Positions 10,001 through 17,417 of a stretch of 37,606 nt of DNA are shown piece by piece. The notes beneath the pieces are model-generated. The model made no database searches, had not been told where the DNA came from, and saw only the letters and a program-made list of their open reading frames with translations. A program made the translations under genes and the position numbers. Source of the DNA: Prorocentrum cordatum (lineage: Eukaryota; Sar; Dinophyceae; Prorocentrales; Prorocentraceae); assembly GCA_963575745.1 (NCBI GenBank), contig CAUYUJ010006521.1, forward strand, positions 1-37,606, read 5' to 3'. Position 1 is the stretch's first letter, and each line of letters begins with the position of its first letter.

Positions 10001-13000
10001 GCGCCGCCTTCGCCGCGTCCTCGTCTGGGTCGACCTTGGCTGCCCAGGCCGCTGGCGGGATGCCTCGGAGCCAGAAATGCAGGTCCTGCCGCTGGTCCAG
10101 CGCGTCCTTCGCCTTCTTCGCCAGGTCGGTGTCGTTGCTGTGCCCTATCTCTGCGTTGGCAGGGCATGCGTGGTAGCGGTGTTCCTCTGTCTCTATCGCC
10201 TCGCCGCATCTCGCGCAGGTGTCATCGCCTTCTTGGTTGAGGTTGGCCGCCCTGCGACGCTCCCTGGTCCAGATGCCCGTCACCGCTATGGTCTCCAGCA
10301 TGGCTGCCTCTGCATGCTGTCCTTTACGCCTCCTCCTCCTCAGGTGGCGCTGCAGCTGATAGAGGTCGCCTCCAGCCTGAAGTCCTTCTCCACTGCGATG
10401 GCCAGCTGCCTGCTGCCAGAGCTGCTGCTGCGCACTCTGCTGGACTTCATGCAGGAGCGCGCCGAAGTGGGGAATGTCATCTGGCTTGTAGGCCCACTCG
10501 TCTCCTGCTGGGCTAATCCAGCTGTCCAGGCGTCGCGGTGTCCAGCCTAACCCAAGCAACTGCACAATGACCCCTGCCATAGGCCCCTTGACCTGCTGCC
10601 ACCTGCGGTTGGGTTCCAGGGCGCCCAGCTTGGCGTAGAGCAGGAGCCAGCCCCTCTGGTACCTCTTGAGCTCCGTCGGGTGGTCGACTACGGTGAGCCA
10701 GAACTGCTTGATCTGGTCGCCGATGGCTCGGGTTACTGCCTCTTGCATACCCCTCTGGATCAGGAGGATGGTGGACGTGCAGCGCCCTGCCTTGTGTCCG
10801 CCTGTGAGGAGCGCTGCCTCCGTTGCCCTGACCAACTTCGCCTCCGTGGGCGTGATGCCGTGCGCTGGTAAGTCCCAAGCCTGCTGGCAATAGGCACCTG
10901 CTGAATAGACCTTTGCCGCGCCTCTGGCGTCCGTCTTCGCTAGGTCCCTGAGCTTGGCCACCCTCTGCTTGGCCTTGGCCTGGCGCGCGGCATGGGTGGG
11001 TCGCCGCAGCTGCTTTCCAAGGCTGGTGTCCACGCCGAGGTCGCGCACTACCCCTGGTTGCTTGTTGGGGGTGCCCAGGCTGTCAAGGATGCTGGCGACT
11101 TCTGCCTGGAGGTCCTTGTCCGAGGCCACCACTGCCGTCTTGACAGAGATGGGGATCGCGAGCCGCTTGAATCCATCGTGCACCAGCGCTGCCACGTGCT
11201 TGATCTGGTCAATGACCTGCCGCCGCGCGCCCTCTACCTGCAGGGCCAAGTCGTCCAGGTACTGCTGCATGACGACGAAGATGTGGTGCCTGTGTGCTGC
11301 ATCCAGGATACCATACAAAAGCGGTCTGGTGAGGTCTACCGCTTGGCCACAGCCAGCTACCATACTGTTGGCAGGCTCGAAGCTGTCCGAGAAGAGGCTG
11401 TGGGCCATGATGGCCCTGGGCGCAAGGTACATCTGCACGGCCATTGCCAGCGGCAGCAACGGGTACTGGAGGGCACTGGCCTTCTCGATCAGCTGGTCGA
11501 GGCCTATGTTGTCGTAGAAGTTTGCCGCGTCGTAGAACACCCCTGCTGCATGAAAGCCCATCTCCGTGGCGGCTTCTGCCCTCATCAGTCTGTGCATTGC
11601 CACTCGTAGCGCTGAGGAGCCAGCTACTGCCGTATCCCAGAAGCCCGCCGCTACCTTGCTCCAGGTGGCTACTATGGGCCTCCTGGCTGCGCTCCAGATG
11701 CGGTACGGCATGGGCATGAGGCCGATGGGGCGCTCTCCACCGATTCCTGGCTTCTTACCCAGCAGCAGCTCCAGCACCAGGTAGAACTGCCACGGCCAAG
11801 CTGCCCGTTGCTCACAGCTGGTCAGGCACTGCACGAAATCTTCCAGCCCCTGGGCGCCCATGGCCTTGAGCTCTGGAGCACTCCACCAGTCCGCTCCTTG
11901 GCCAGCATTGCGCTTCAGGTGCTGGATGATGGAGCCTATGATGTCCTTGCTGATGGGCTCGAGGGCATTCTCTTGGGCCAAGGCAGCCTGCCTCAGCTTG
12001 GCCAGCGCCTCTTGGATCCTCTCGGCCTTCTGCGCATCTCGTGTCCACCTGCGTTGCCATGCTTCTTTGCGCAAGTCCACCAGCTGCTGCGGGTGGTTGA
12101 TGACCTGGCCCTCGTGCTCTAGGATGTCCTCCAGATGGCTGCGCTCCGCTGCCTTGGTGTAGGCGTGGGCCATCTTCGCACTGCCTGCCGTGGCGTCGTG
12201 CACCCAGTGGGTGTACGCCTTCTTCACCGCCTTTGTGAGTAGCTTGGCCATGCTCTTTACCTCCTCTGCTACCCTGCTGATCGTCCCTGGGTCCACGAGG
12301 GCGCCCTCTGCTATCGCATTCAGGTCTGCGAGGAGGGCCTGCTGCTGGTCCTTGGCTGCACCTTCTTCGTTCAGCCTGCCTGGGTCAGGCTGGTTGAGCT
12401 GCTGCGCAAGCTGCCGTCTTGTGTTGATCTGCTGCTGCGTCTGGCGGCCACTGTGGGTGCAGACCTGCTGCTCTCGGCGCCTACTCTGGCCACTGCCTGT
12501 ACCTGGAGCATCATGTAGTTGTCTTCGCGCTGCTCCTTCTGGTGCTCGTTCGCCTATAGCTTCTCGCATAAACCTCCACAGGTTTGCGAGCTCCCTCCAA
12601 TGCATCATTTCCAATTCATGCCTCCTCGTCGGCTCCTCTCGCGTAAGTCCTTGGAGAAAGCCTCGGCGCCGTGGTTCTGCATGTCTCCATGCTCGCTCGC
12701 AGATGTCCCTGATGATGTGGCTGAGGTCGGCCTGCTGGTACCTACGCCTGAGCAGTCTCACCATGCCATTGTTGCCTCCGCCTCCCAGGATGGTCTCCAG
12801 GAACGGCACACAGATCTGCATCCAGTTGCTGTTGTCCGTGGGGAGCTGCACCAAGTTATCCATCCAGATGGCCGCCCAGTACTCCAGGTCGTCTCTCATG
12901 GCCACGTAGTCTTCTCGCTCTCGCTGGTGTTGGTCATCATTCCAGGGGTCTGATGGGGGCAGGCCCATATCTCGTTGCTCATCTGCCTCTGGGCTTGGCG

Positions 13001-13415
13001 GCGCTTGGTTCTGACTCCCCAGGTGATCGGTACCCTCTGCCTCCAGAGTGCCAGCTGGCAGAGGAGGTGAGCAGTGCGTGTCACCTGGGGCGGTTTGACC
13101 AGATCCAGCTGCATGACGACGAGCGGTCTGGCCGCAGCCGATGCTGTCCTGCTGCCCCTCGATGCGCTGGTGGTACCCATCGCAGTCCTCCTGGTCTGCG
13201 GTCTCCTGGCGGTACTGCAGGCAGTCCTCCTCCTCCTCGAAGGGGTCGTGGTCTTGGACGTCCATGGTGCTGCGTCCTGCTGGTGGGTGAGAAGCAGGTC
13301 CAGCTGCTCGACGGCGAACGGTCTGGCTGAACTCGAGGCTGGCCTGCTGCCCCTCGATGCGCTGGTGGTACCCATCGCTGTTTTCCTGGTCTGCGATCTC
13401 CTGGCGGTACTCCAA
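7023..13415 (-). CDS. Retrotransposon ORF: reverse transcriptase, zinc fingers, RNase H, with a thrice-repeated unknown domain
   Basis: 2130 codons counted from a TTG at 13415. The frame is open back to 13583 and the first ATG is at 13265. Approximate residues: 173-260, unknown domain copy 1 (NWMQICVPFL, then ICERAWRHAEPRRR); 550-760, reverse transcriptase with ERPIGLMPMPYRIW, motif A VFYDAANFYDN, motif B VAGCGQA and catalytic QQYLDDL; 1066-1085, zinc finger CARCGEAIETEEHRYHAC; 1155-1320, RNase H with FTDGSGG, RAELTA, VSDCKYAL and GNEMADK; 1395-1500, two further Cys clusters (CATC, WCEKCGG); 1572-1662, unknown domain copy 2; 1810-1892, copy 3; then 11-residue repeats. All expected RT and RNase H acidic residues are present, so the core may be active. 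Its upstream partner is the endonuclease ORF, in the same frame but behind stops at 13635 and 13584. The N-terminal 60 residues are a 192-bp tandem duplication. Confidence 0.88.
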   Translation of the reverse strand: MEYRQEIADQENSDGYHQRIEGQQASLEFSQTVRRRAAGPASHPPAGRSTMDVQDHDPFEEEEDCLQYRQETADQEDCDGYHQRIEGQQDSIGCGQTARRHAAGSGQTAPGDTHCSPPLPAGTLEAEGTDHLGSQNQAPPSPEADEQRDMGLPPSDPWNDDQHQREREDYVAMRDDLEYWAAIWMDNLVQLPTDNSNWMQICVPFLETILGGGGNNGMVRLLRRRYQQADLSHIIRDICERAWRHAEPRRRGFLQGLTREEPTRRHELEMMHWRELANLWRFMREAIGERAPEGAARRQLHDAPGTGSGQSRRREQQVCTHSGRQTQQQINTRRQLAQQLNQPDPGRLNEEGAAKDQQQALLADLNAIAEGALVDPGTISRVAEEVKSMAKLLTKAVKKAYTHWVHDATAGSAKMAHAYTKAAERSHLEDILEHEGQVINHPQQLVDLRKEAWQRRWTRDAQKAERIQEALAKLRQAALAQENALEPISKDIIGSIIQHLKRNAGQGADWWSAPELKAMGAQGLEDFVQCLTSCEQRAAWPWQFYLVLELLLGKKPGIGGERPIGLMPMPYRIWSAARRPIVATWSKVAAGFWDTAVAGSSALRVAMHRLMRAEAATEMGFHAAGVFYDAANFYDNIGLDQLIEKASALQYPLLPLAMAVQMYLAPRAIMAHSLFSDSFEPANSMVAGCGQAVDLTRPLLYGILDAAHRHHIFVVMQQYLDDLALQVEGARRQVIDQIKHVAALVHDGFKRLAIPISVKTAVVASDKDLQAEVASILDSLGTPNKQPGVVRDLGVDTSLGKQLRRPTHAARQAKAKQRVAKLRDLAKTDARGAAKVYSAGAYCQQAWDLPAHGITPTEAKLVRATEAALLTGGHKAGRCTSTILLIQRGMQEAVTRAIGDQIKQFWLTVVDHPTELKRYQRGWLLLYAKLGALEPNRRWQQVKGPMAGVIVQLLGLGWTPRRLDSWISPAGDEWAYKPDDIPHFGALLHEVQQSAQQQLWQQAAGHRSGEGLQAGGDLYQLQRHLRRRRRKGQHAEAAMLETIAVTGIWTRERRRAANLNQEGDDTCARCGEAIETEEHRYHACPANAEIGHSNDTDLAKKAKDALDQRQDLHFWLRGIPPAAWAAKVDPDEDAAKAAQIFCTSEEAQAAAQSGHKVRADFVFTDGSGGAGETARDPRLRCCGWAVVAFRFDEQGRPQEVAPWYGTIRAPHTVPRAELTAMSKAIGYTTAATARGLNIVSDCKYALDALKQIQDPEDLDYRSTNYDLWLQTKQQLQNSTDTIMGHHIPSHLIEHPAELERWSGPTWWVIGNEMADKCAGWGAEHGALDPAIIAQQQIRDQITMAVQNRLLAINMAVMVEDPNKAPQRPKAKRRKPQTARDRAAQQGHDLRKLHPRWWCATCRSGPAKGQSIRDWLAETGKCLGKYGGHQDQHGNVRLDFKAVQIGTQVVHVSHKTQYTHGWLWCEKCGGTSYLGDHKSRIVAGVARKLARQCQPPTAAGRRVLEDMQRGKLPRGAKPAADPADEGLEEITMPGVFKLGLSNHEAIDLDGDSSEAGDPQPAPQQPPSHPHSVVHASWRLVDHMEGYAEQWMNMVDQEVWDDMDDWMEHCVPYLLAITNVGGRTDTQEQTRAVTVQELQQIKDFCEDVWRNTHRTRRRLMTRMLTLPYGTMQQAARVHMDAFQNRRNNILAHSIPSSERRPLPRTAEASREWSPENLDDDDSTPDSEASELEGEPSSQENETMVGPDQRHDANSLMQTAVQVAVTLTKPVRPDLMKFVSEADEVGLLHPWLRHNKGEADQDPEQEVAWLERNRLEQLMQSLAGCWSQKEGEQGWPSWQAACVPHVLRALQTGVYQRLFSNESGTSRQRSQRRAAEEICRLAWLNSGEARRQIQQQDPKEAERRIATAEQILGVTEPEVRSRSPRPQAAGRVPSRAPARQPRRPQCGEGTGHHGPLRGEWLGRGGPQRGEGLGHSPAPDGVQRGARPPPAGRSTKDMADLDRVPEEENSEDCPQQAVDKQNSDDNHQQFPDAQRSIGHHLADRRGPQRGEGLGHGGPQRGEGLDRRTKGKQRIEAEVPDEPSEHDADVLTNSVVDRTSQLTERTHTLGNRQTERGGGGLGPRIPREPRTQRVA

Positions 13416-13450
13416 GTAGTCCTCCTCATCCTCGAAGGGGTGTTGCGTCC
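13150..13450 (-). repeat. 192-bp tandem duplication inside the RT ORF N-terminus
   Basis: The block with TGCGGTCTCCTGGCGGTACT at 13198 recurs at 13391 (TGCGATCTCCTGGCGGTACT), 192 bp or 64 codons apart. The encoded module starts PPAGRST, then an EEEEDCLQYRQ-like acidic stretch, then GYHQRIEGQQ. A diverged third copy (PPAGRSTKDMADLD, ending AQRSIGHHLADRR) lies near 7310-7480 in the C-terminal part of the same ORF. Confidence 0.75.
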
Positions 13451-13634
13451 TGCTGGTGGGGGAAGGGCACCCCTCTGCATCCCTTCTGGGCAGCTGTCTG
13501 CGCTGCTGTGGGTTGGCCCCGCGTGGAGGTCTGGGGCGCGTCCCGCGGCGGCGCGCTCGGGGGACGGGAACCCCTGACCCATCTCAGAGCAGGGGCCAGC
13601 TGCCTTCCCATGGTCCGCTGCGCTGGCCTGGACC

Positions 13635-15431
13635 TCAGCCTGAGGGGGGGGGGGGGACCTCCTCAAGCGCCGGCTGATTCGCGATGTCGTTGGTGCTACT
13701 GCCGCCGCCTCCTGCTGCGCCTCCACTGCCTGCGCTCCGCTGCTGCAGCTCGGGGGGGCCCTTACCCCGCTCGGTGGGGGCGCGTTCCACCGAGCTTCCT
13801 CCCGAGCCCTTCGATGGGCTCATGGCTGGTGCGGGGGCCCCGTCTTCGTGGCCTACCTGGCTGCCAGACATGACGGGGCCAAGCTCCGACTCCAGCGGGC
13901 CCTGTCCTCCTCCCGAGTCCTCATCGGGGAGTGCATGGGTCTTGCCCTGTCGGCTTGCCGCTGCCTCCTGCGCTCGGGCATCATGGTGCGAGAGCTGCCG
14001 CACCAAGGAGGAGATCTCCGCCCACCACGCATGGATATTCCTTTCGACCCCTGCCCATGGCGTAGAGGTGACGGTGTCCTTGATGCTCGCGCTCTTGTAG
14101 CTCGGGGGCCTGCTGTGCCCGAGATGTCGTCCTCGCTCTTCCCCTGGGATGCCGATGCTCTCGCGCAGGCTGAGCTCGAGGGTGCTTGCGAAGTGGTCGT
14201 GCTGTTGCCCCAGGTCCAGCATGTCCCGCTCCATCATCTTGCCGACGACAGTGTGCTGCAAGTGCTGGGGCAACTCGTCGTAGGCACGCAAGCTGACCCG
14301 CTCGGAGGTGGCCTGCCGCAGCTCGTCAGGGATGACGTGCTGGATCTCCTTGTCGTAGTGCAGCTGCGGCACTGGCTCCATGTCGTTCTCTTCCAGGTCG
14401 CATCCTGCCTCTGCCAGCGCTTGCTGACGTCGACGCATGGCCTCCTGGCCTCCTCGCGCCGCTCGTCTGCAAGTGGCTCTGGACTTCGGCATTCTCTCAA
14501 CTGCGACTGGTGGCTTTATGGCTGCTGGCCTGCGAAGTACCCTGCCCTTGAGCTTGAGAGGCCGCCCTTTCAGCTTCAAGCGGATGCCGATGTGCGGCTT
14601 CCACGGCGCGGTCCTGAGCAGCTCTAGCTGGTCAAAGTACGGCGCCTGGCCCTGCGAGATCAGCGCGAAGTCGATGCACCTGGCTTCGCCTCCTGCTGGG
14701 AAGCACGTGGGGGCGCCATCCTCCGCCGCAGCTACTTGAGCATTCAGCGCCCTGGGCCAGATGCTGTTGTTGAGCTCCGACGGCGTCATGTTGAAGTCCC
14801 CAAGCGCTGCCCATGGCCCTCCCCAGACGGCCATCTTCTCCCGCAGGTCGCAGAGGATGTCGACGTTCCTCTCTCCAAAGCCCGCCCCACACTCGAGGTA
14901 GACGAAGGCCACTGCGAAGCGGACCTTGTGCAGGTTGGAGATCACCACCGCGACGTCGCTGCCGCCCTCGTGCAGGTAGTGCTCGTCGAAACCCGCGATC
15001 CTGTCCTGGATGTCAAAGGGTCCTCGCGTGATGGCACACGTTCCTCCTCGAGTGCCTTCTCCTTCTCCTGGCCGTGCCTTGGTCCAGTAGCTGTGCATGC
15101 CATTCCTCCTGAGCGCCGCTCTTGCCTTGCTTATCTGCGCAGGCTGGCGGAGGTGGTGCTCCGCGATGCCAGTGATGTCCTTGTCCTTGGTGTCGTTGAT
15201 CTCCATGAGGTAGCCCTGTGCCTGGGGGCCCCAGGTCGTGATATTGAAGAAGTCGATGTGGTAAGGGCGGCGAGCCTTCTTCGCGCTCGCCTTGGGGCGG
15301 CTACCCTGCTGAGTGGTCACCTTGCCCTTCTGCGTCGACGACTGTCTCGGCGCGCCTGGCCTGCGAGACCTTCTCTCGCGCCTCCTGGATATGGGCCTCC
15401 ACTCTGGCTCGGCGCTCCTCTGCTTTGTCAT
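13635..15431 (-). CDS. APE-type endonuclease ORF of the retrotransposon
   Basis: 598 residues from the ATG at 15431 (MTKQRSAEPEW). The frame is in fact open back to an ATG at 16682. Residues 55-290 form an exonuclease-endonuclease-phosphatase fold: FFNITTWG (conserved Asn), DITGIAEHHL (metal-binding Glu, about 89), VYLECG, ALGDFNMTP (Asp and Asn, about 211), CIDFALIS and KPHIGIRL (catalytic His, about 279). This enzyme nicks target DNA to prime reverse transcription. The remaining 300 residues are charged with no domain I recognise. The ORF overlaps ORF1 by 131 bases in a +1 frame. It ends just after a run of 13 C (minus strand; 13644-13656), so it is separated from the RT ORF, whereas LINEs usually fuse EN and RT. 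The 220 bases between them hold stops in the shared frame. Confidence 0.85.
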   Translation of the reverse strand: MTKQRSAEPEWRPISRRRERRSRRPGAPRQSSTQKGKVTTQQGSRPKASAKKARRPYHIDFFNITTWGPQAQGYLMEINDTKDKDITGIAEHHLRQPAQISKARAALRRNGMHSYWTKARPGEGEGTRGGTCAITRGPFDIQDRIAGFDEHYLHEGGSDVAVVISNLHKVRFAVAFVYLECGAGFGERNVDILCDLREKMAVWGGPWAALGDFNMTPSELNNSIWPRALNAQVAAAEDGAPTCFPAGGEARCIDFALISQGQAPYFDQLELLRTAPWKPHIGIRLKLKGRPLKLKGRVLRRPAAIKPPVAVERMPKSRATCRRAARGGQEAMRRRQQALAEAGCDLEENDMEPVPQLHYDKEIQHVIPDELRQATSERVSLRAYDELPQHLQHTVVGKMMERDMLDLGQQHDHFASTLELSLRESIGIPGEERGRHLGHSRPPSYKSASIKDTVTSTPWAGVERNIHAWWAEISSLVRQLSHHDARAQEAAASRQGKTHALPDEDSGGGQGPLESELGPVMSGSQVGHEDGAPAPAMSPSKGSGGSSVERAPTERGKGPPELQQRSAGSGGAAGGGGSSTNDIANQPALEEVPPPPSG

Positions 15432-16578
15432 GTTCTGCTGCAGCTGCTTCTGGTTGGGCAGCTGCTGCGGCTTCGTGAGGCGCAGCCGCGGCAGCTGACC
15501 CTGCTGCCTCAGCGCCTGTGGTGGCACCTCGCTGAGGGGCTGGGCTGGCGGCGCAGACACGCTTGCCTGGTGGGGCTTCTGCTGCTTCTGGGTCTTGCTC
15601 TCCGCTCTTTGACAGGCGCTTGGTGCGGGCCTGCTCGAGCTGGCGCAGCTGCTCCTGGTGCCTGGCCGTCTCTTCCTCCAGAAGTCGCAGGTGCTTCGCC
15701 GTCTCCTCCTCGTGCTCCTTGACCGTCTGGGCCATACGCTCGCCCTTGGCCTTTGCTGCTCGCCAGACCTCCTTGTCGGGCTCTGACCACTTGTGGAAGT
15801 CGTCAGGCTCATGCTCGAACTGCTCCAGGAGGGCTGCCAGAGTTGGCTTCTCGGCTGCAGGTTCAGCTGGTGCCTCTTGCTTGCCGACTGTGGCCTTGAG
15901 CTTGTCGAACTCATCTTCAGCTGCAATGGAGGCTTCCATAGCTTCACGAAGCTTGCGTTCACTCTCAGCCAAGTACTGCTGGGCACTCTCCACTTGCTCC
16001 CCTGCCGATCGTACCTTCTTCTGGAGTTTGTCCAAGCGTCGAGCTGCTGCCTCCACTGCCTTAAATCCAGCAACTGGTTGTTCTGCTGGTGGCTTGGCTG
16101 CGGCGAGCTCTGGCCAGAGGGCCTCGTAGTGCTGCCTGAGCGGGTCGTCCTTGCTGAGCTTGCTGTATACTGCTGCGGCGGCGGCCTTGAGATCGACGGT
16201 CTTGTCGTGAGGTGGTGGCTGGCGTTGGCCTCCTTGCCCTTTCCCACCTGCACCACCTCCTGGCTGCCAACCATCAGCCCAGCTGATCCTGGGCGAGGTT
16301 CCTCCTTGGGGCTGTGCTGCCAGCCACCCACCATCCTCGTCACGGAAAACATGTCCGTCGGGGACGAGGCAGGCGAGGTTCTTGCCGCAGATGCAGAGGT
16401 CGCCCCTGCTGGTGATATTCTTGCAGTGGCGCCATCTGCTGCACCCGTCACACACCACGTAGCTGCTGCGAGGAGGGCGACTGCCACTGCTGCTCCTCTT
16501 CCACGGTGGCACCCTCTGGCGATTCGGGGTCCCCGACCAGGCGCTGCCCGCCCCGCGTCCGCCGCCGCCACTCCCCAT
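15301..16578 (-). CDS. Retrotransposon ORF1: zinc-ribbon plus coiled-coil protein
   Basis: 425 residues from the ATG at 16578 (MGSGGGGRGAGSAW). The frame is open further upstream only through poly-Leu microsatellite. Residues 40-70 hold a Cys cluster (CDGCSRWRHC, then CICGKNLAC) that could bind zinc and nucleic acid. Residues about 160-340 are strongly helical with coiled-coil character (AVEAAARRLDKLQKKV, EHEEETAKHLRLLEEE, QLRQLEQARTKR). The tail is Ala/Glu-rich. By position and composition this is the RNA-binding, chaperone-like ORF1 of a LINE, but it has no close match to an ORF1 type I know. It ends inside the endonuclease ORF, in a different frame. Confidence 0.72.
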   Translation of the reverse strand: MGSGGGGRGAGSAWSGTPNRQRVPPWKRSSSGSRPPRSSYVVCDGCSRWRHCKNITSRGDLCICGKNLACLVPDGHVFRDEDGGWLAAQPQGGTSPRISWADGWQPGGGAGGKGQGGQRQPPPHDKTVDLKAAAAAVYSKLSKDDPLRQHYEALWPELAAAKPPAEQPVAGFKAVEAAARRLDKLQKKVRSAGEQVESAQQYLAESERKLREAMEASIAAEDEFDKLKATVGKQEAPAEPAAEKPTLAALLEQFEHEPDDFHKWSEPDKEVWRAAKAKGERMAQTVKEHEEETAKHLRLLEEETARHQEQLRQLEQARTKRLSKSGEQDPEAAEAPPGKRVCAASPAPQRGATTGAEAAGSAAAAAPHEAAAAAQPEAAAAEHDKAEERRARVEAHIQEAREKVSQARRAETVVDAEGQGDHSAG

Positions 16579-16682
16579 GGCTGCAGCAGTGCCGCGCGCG
16601 CGCCCGACGCCCGTCTGGGAACTGTCCTCGGTCCAGAGGTCTCCCTTCGGCCTGGAGGCTGGACAGCCCCCCAGGTCGCCAT

Positions 16683-16703
16683 CTTGAGCCAAAATGGCTA
16701 CGG
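16683..16703 (-). promoter_or_regulatory. Fossil dinoflagellate spliced leader (DinoSL) at the 5' end of the retrotransposon
   Basis: Read leftward, 16703-16683 begins CCGTAGCCATTTTGGC and ends CTCAAG. It matches all 21 fixed bases of the conserved 22-nt dinoflagellate spliced leader; the variable first base here is C instead of A, T or G. In living cells this sequence is added to mRNAs by trans-splicing and is not encoded with the gene. Its presence directly before ATG 16682 shows that this locus descends from a reverse-transcribed, trans-spliced mRNA. A CTC tract (16708-16747) lies immediately upstream and could act as a polypyrimidine tract. Confidence 0.92.
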
Positions 16704-16707
16704 GCAG

Positions 16708-16747
16708 GAGGAGGAGGAGGAGGAGGAGGAGGAGGAGGAGGAGGAGG
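16708..16747. repeat. (GAG)n microsatellite next to the spliced leader
   Basis: About 40 bp of pure GAG (CTC on the transcribed strand), abutting the fossil spliced leader. Confidence 0.95.
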
Positions 16748-17340
16748 GCGCCCGCGTGGCGACGACGAGATTCTTGACCCCCTCCAGCGCGGGCCCAGCC
16801 CCCACTGCCCACGCGCCTGCGCCGCAGATGCTCCCTCGGCCCAGGGCTGTGCCCGGCCATAGCCCCCCCCCTCTCCACCCGTCGGTCGGAAGAAGTACAG
16901 TCGGCCTTGATTGGACAGGACACGCGAGAGGACACAAGACCTCTCCGAGGGCCACATCGCCATAGGAGTGTAAGAAGGCACGTGTCGCGAGGCACAGGAC
17001 ACAGGGGTACCCTTGAGCTGGCAGGGTCGACCTACTAATCCAGGCCGACTGTAGGTGTAACCATGAAGTGGGACCGGCGCCGATGTCGCCCGGGGGGCGT
17101 CCCGTGCAGGGAACGGCGGGTGCGCCCGGGCGCCCCGGTGGGATGCCTGGACTACACTGATTCCGTGCTCATCCAGTGATTGTGATCCCGGGCAAGTGGC
17201 TCCTAGTTGCCATCTGCATGGCAGTGCCGCGCTGTGGCACAAATGTCGTCGAACCATCGCAGGCGTGGTCGTTGTGGCAACCTCCTGGAAGCAGATTGGG
17301 CTTCCGCCCGCCCTCTCAAGAGGAAGGACAAGGAACAAAA
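16748..17340. other. C-rich dispersed module, otherwise no gene
   Basis: 16748-16870 repeats the AGCGCGGGCCCAGCCCC and CCGCAGATGCTCCCTCGGCC words found at 4829-5060, again beside a GAG tract. 16870-17340 shows no recognisable gene. Open frames here on the minus strand are upstream extensions of ORF1 or chance. Confidence 0.5.
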
Positions 17341-17402
17341 ACGCTCGACGGTTGAAGTAGGAAGGCGCAAAAAGCGCTCGACGATTGAAGTAGGAAGGCG
17401 CC
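17341..17402. repeat. 33-bp tandem duplication
   Basis: CGCTCGACGGTTGAAGTAGG and CGCTCGACGATTGAAGTAGG occur 33 bp apart, each followed by AAGGCGC. Confidence 0.85.
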
Positions 17403-17417
17403 TGTAGTAGATCTCCA

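Larger units (their letters stand above)
5759..16703 (-). mobile_element. Large non-LTR (LINE-like) retrotransposon with fossil spliced leader
   Basis: A single transcription unit reading leftward: spliced leader (16703-16683), ORF1 (16578-15301), endonuclease ORF (15431-13635), RT/RNase H ORF (13415-7023), and a repeat-rich tail ORF (7069-5759). The order of nucleic-acid-binding ORF1, APE endonuclease, RT, zinc finger and RNase H is that of LINE-type elements. No LTR, integrase or protease is visible. About 11 kb is long for a LINE. The 3' boundary is uncertain because I see no poly-A tail or target-site duplication, so 5759 is only the last stop codon. Confidence 0.8.

Noticed and set aside
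5759-13415. LTR retrotransposon or retrovirus-like origin
   Set aside because: No LTRs, protease or integrase. The APE-type endonuclease and YLDD RT with a downstream zinc finger fit a LINE-type element.
15431-16682. N-terminal 417 codons of the 1015-codon frame as a real protein
   Set aside because: Composition is Ser/Arg/Gln-rich with no motif, while the other frame gives a Cys cluster and coiled coil. Kept only as an overlap finding.
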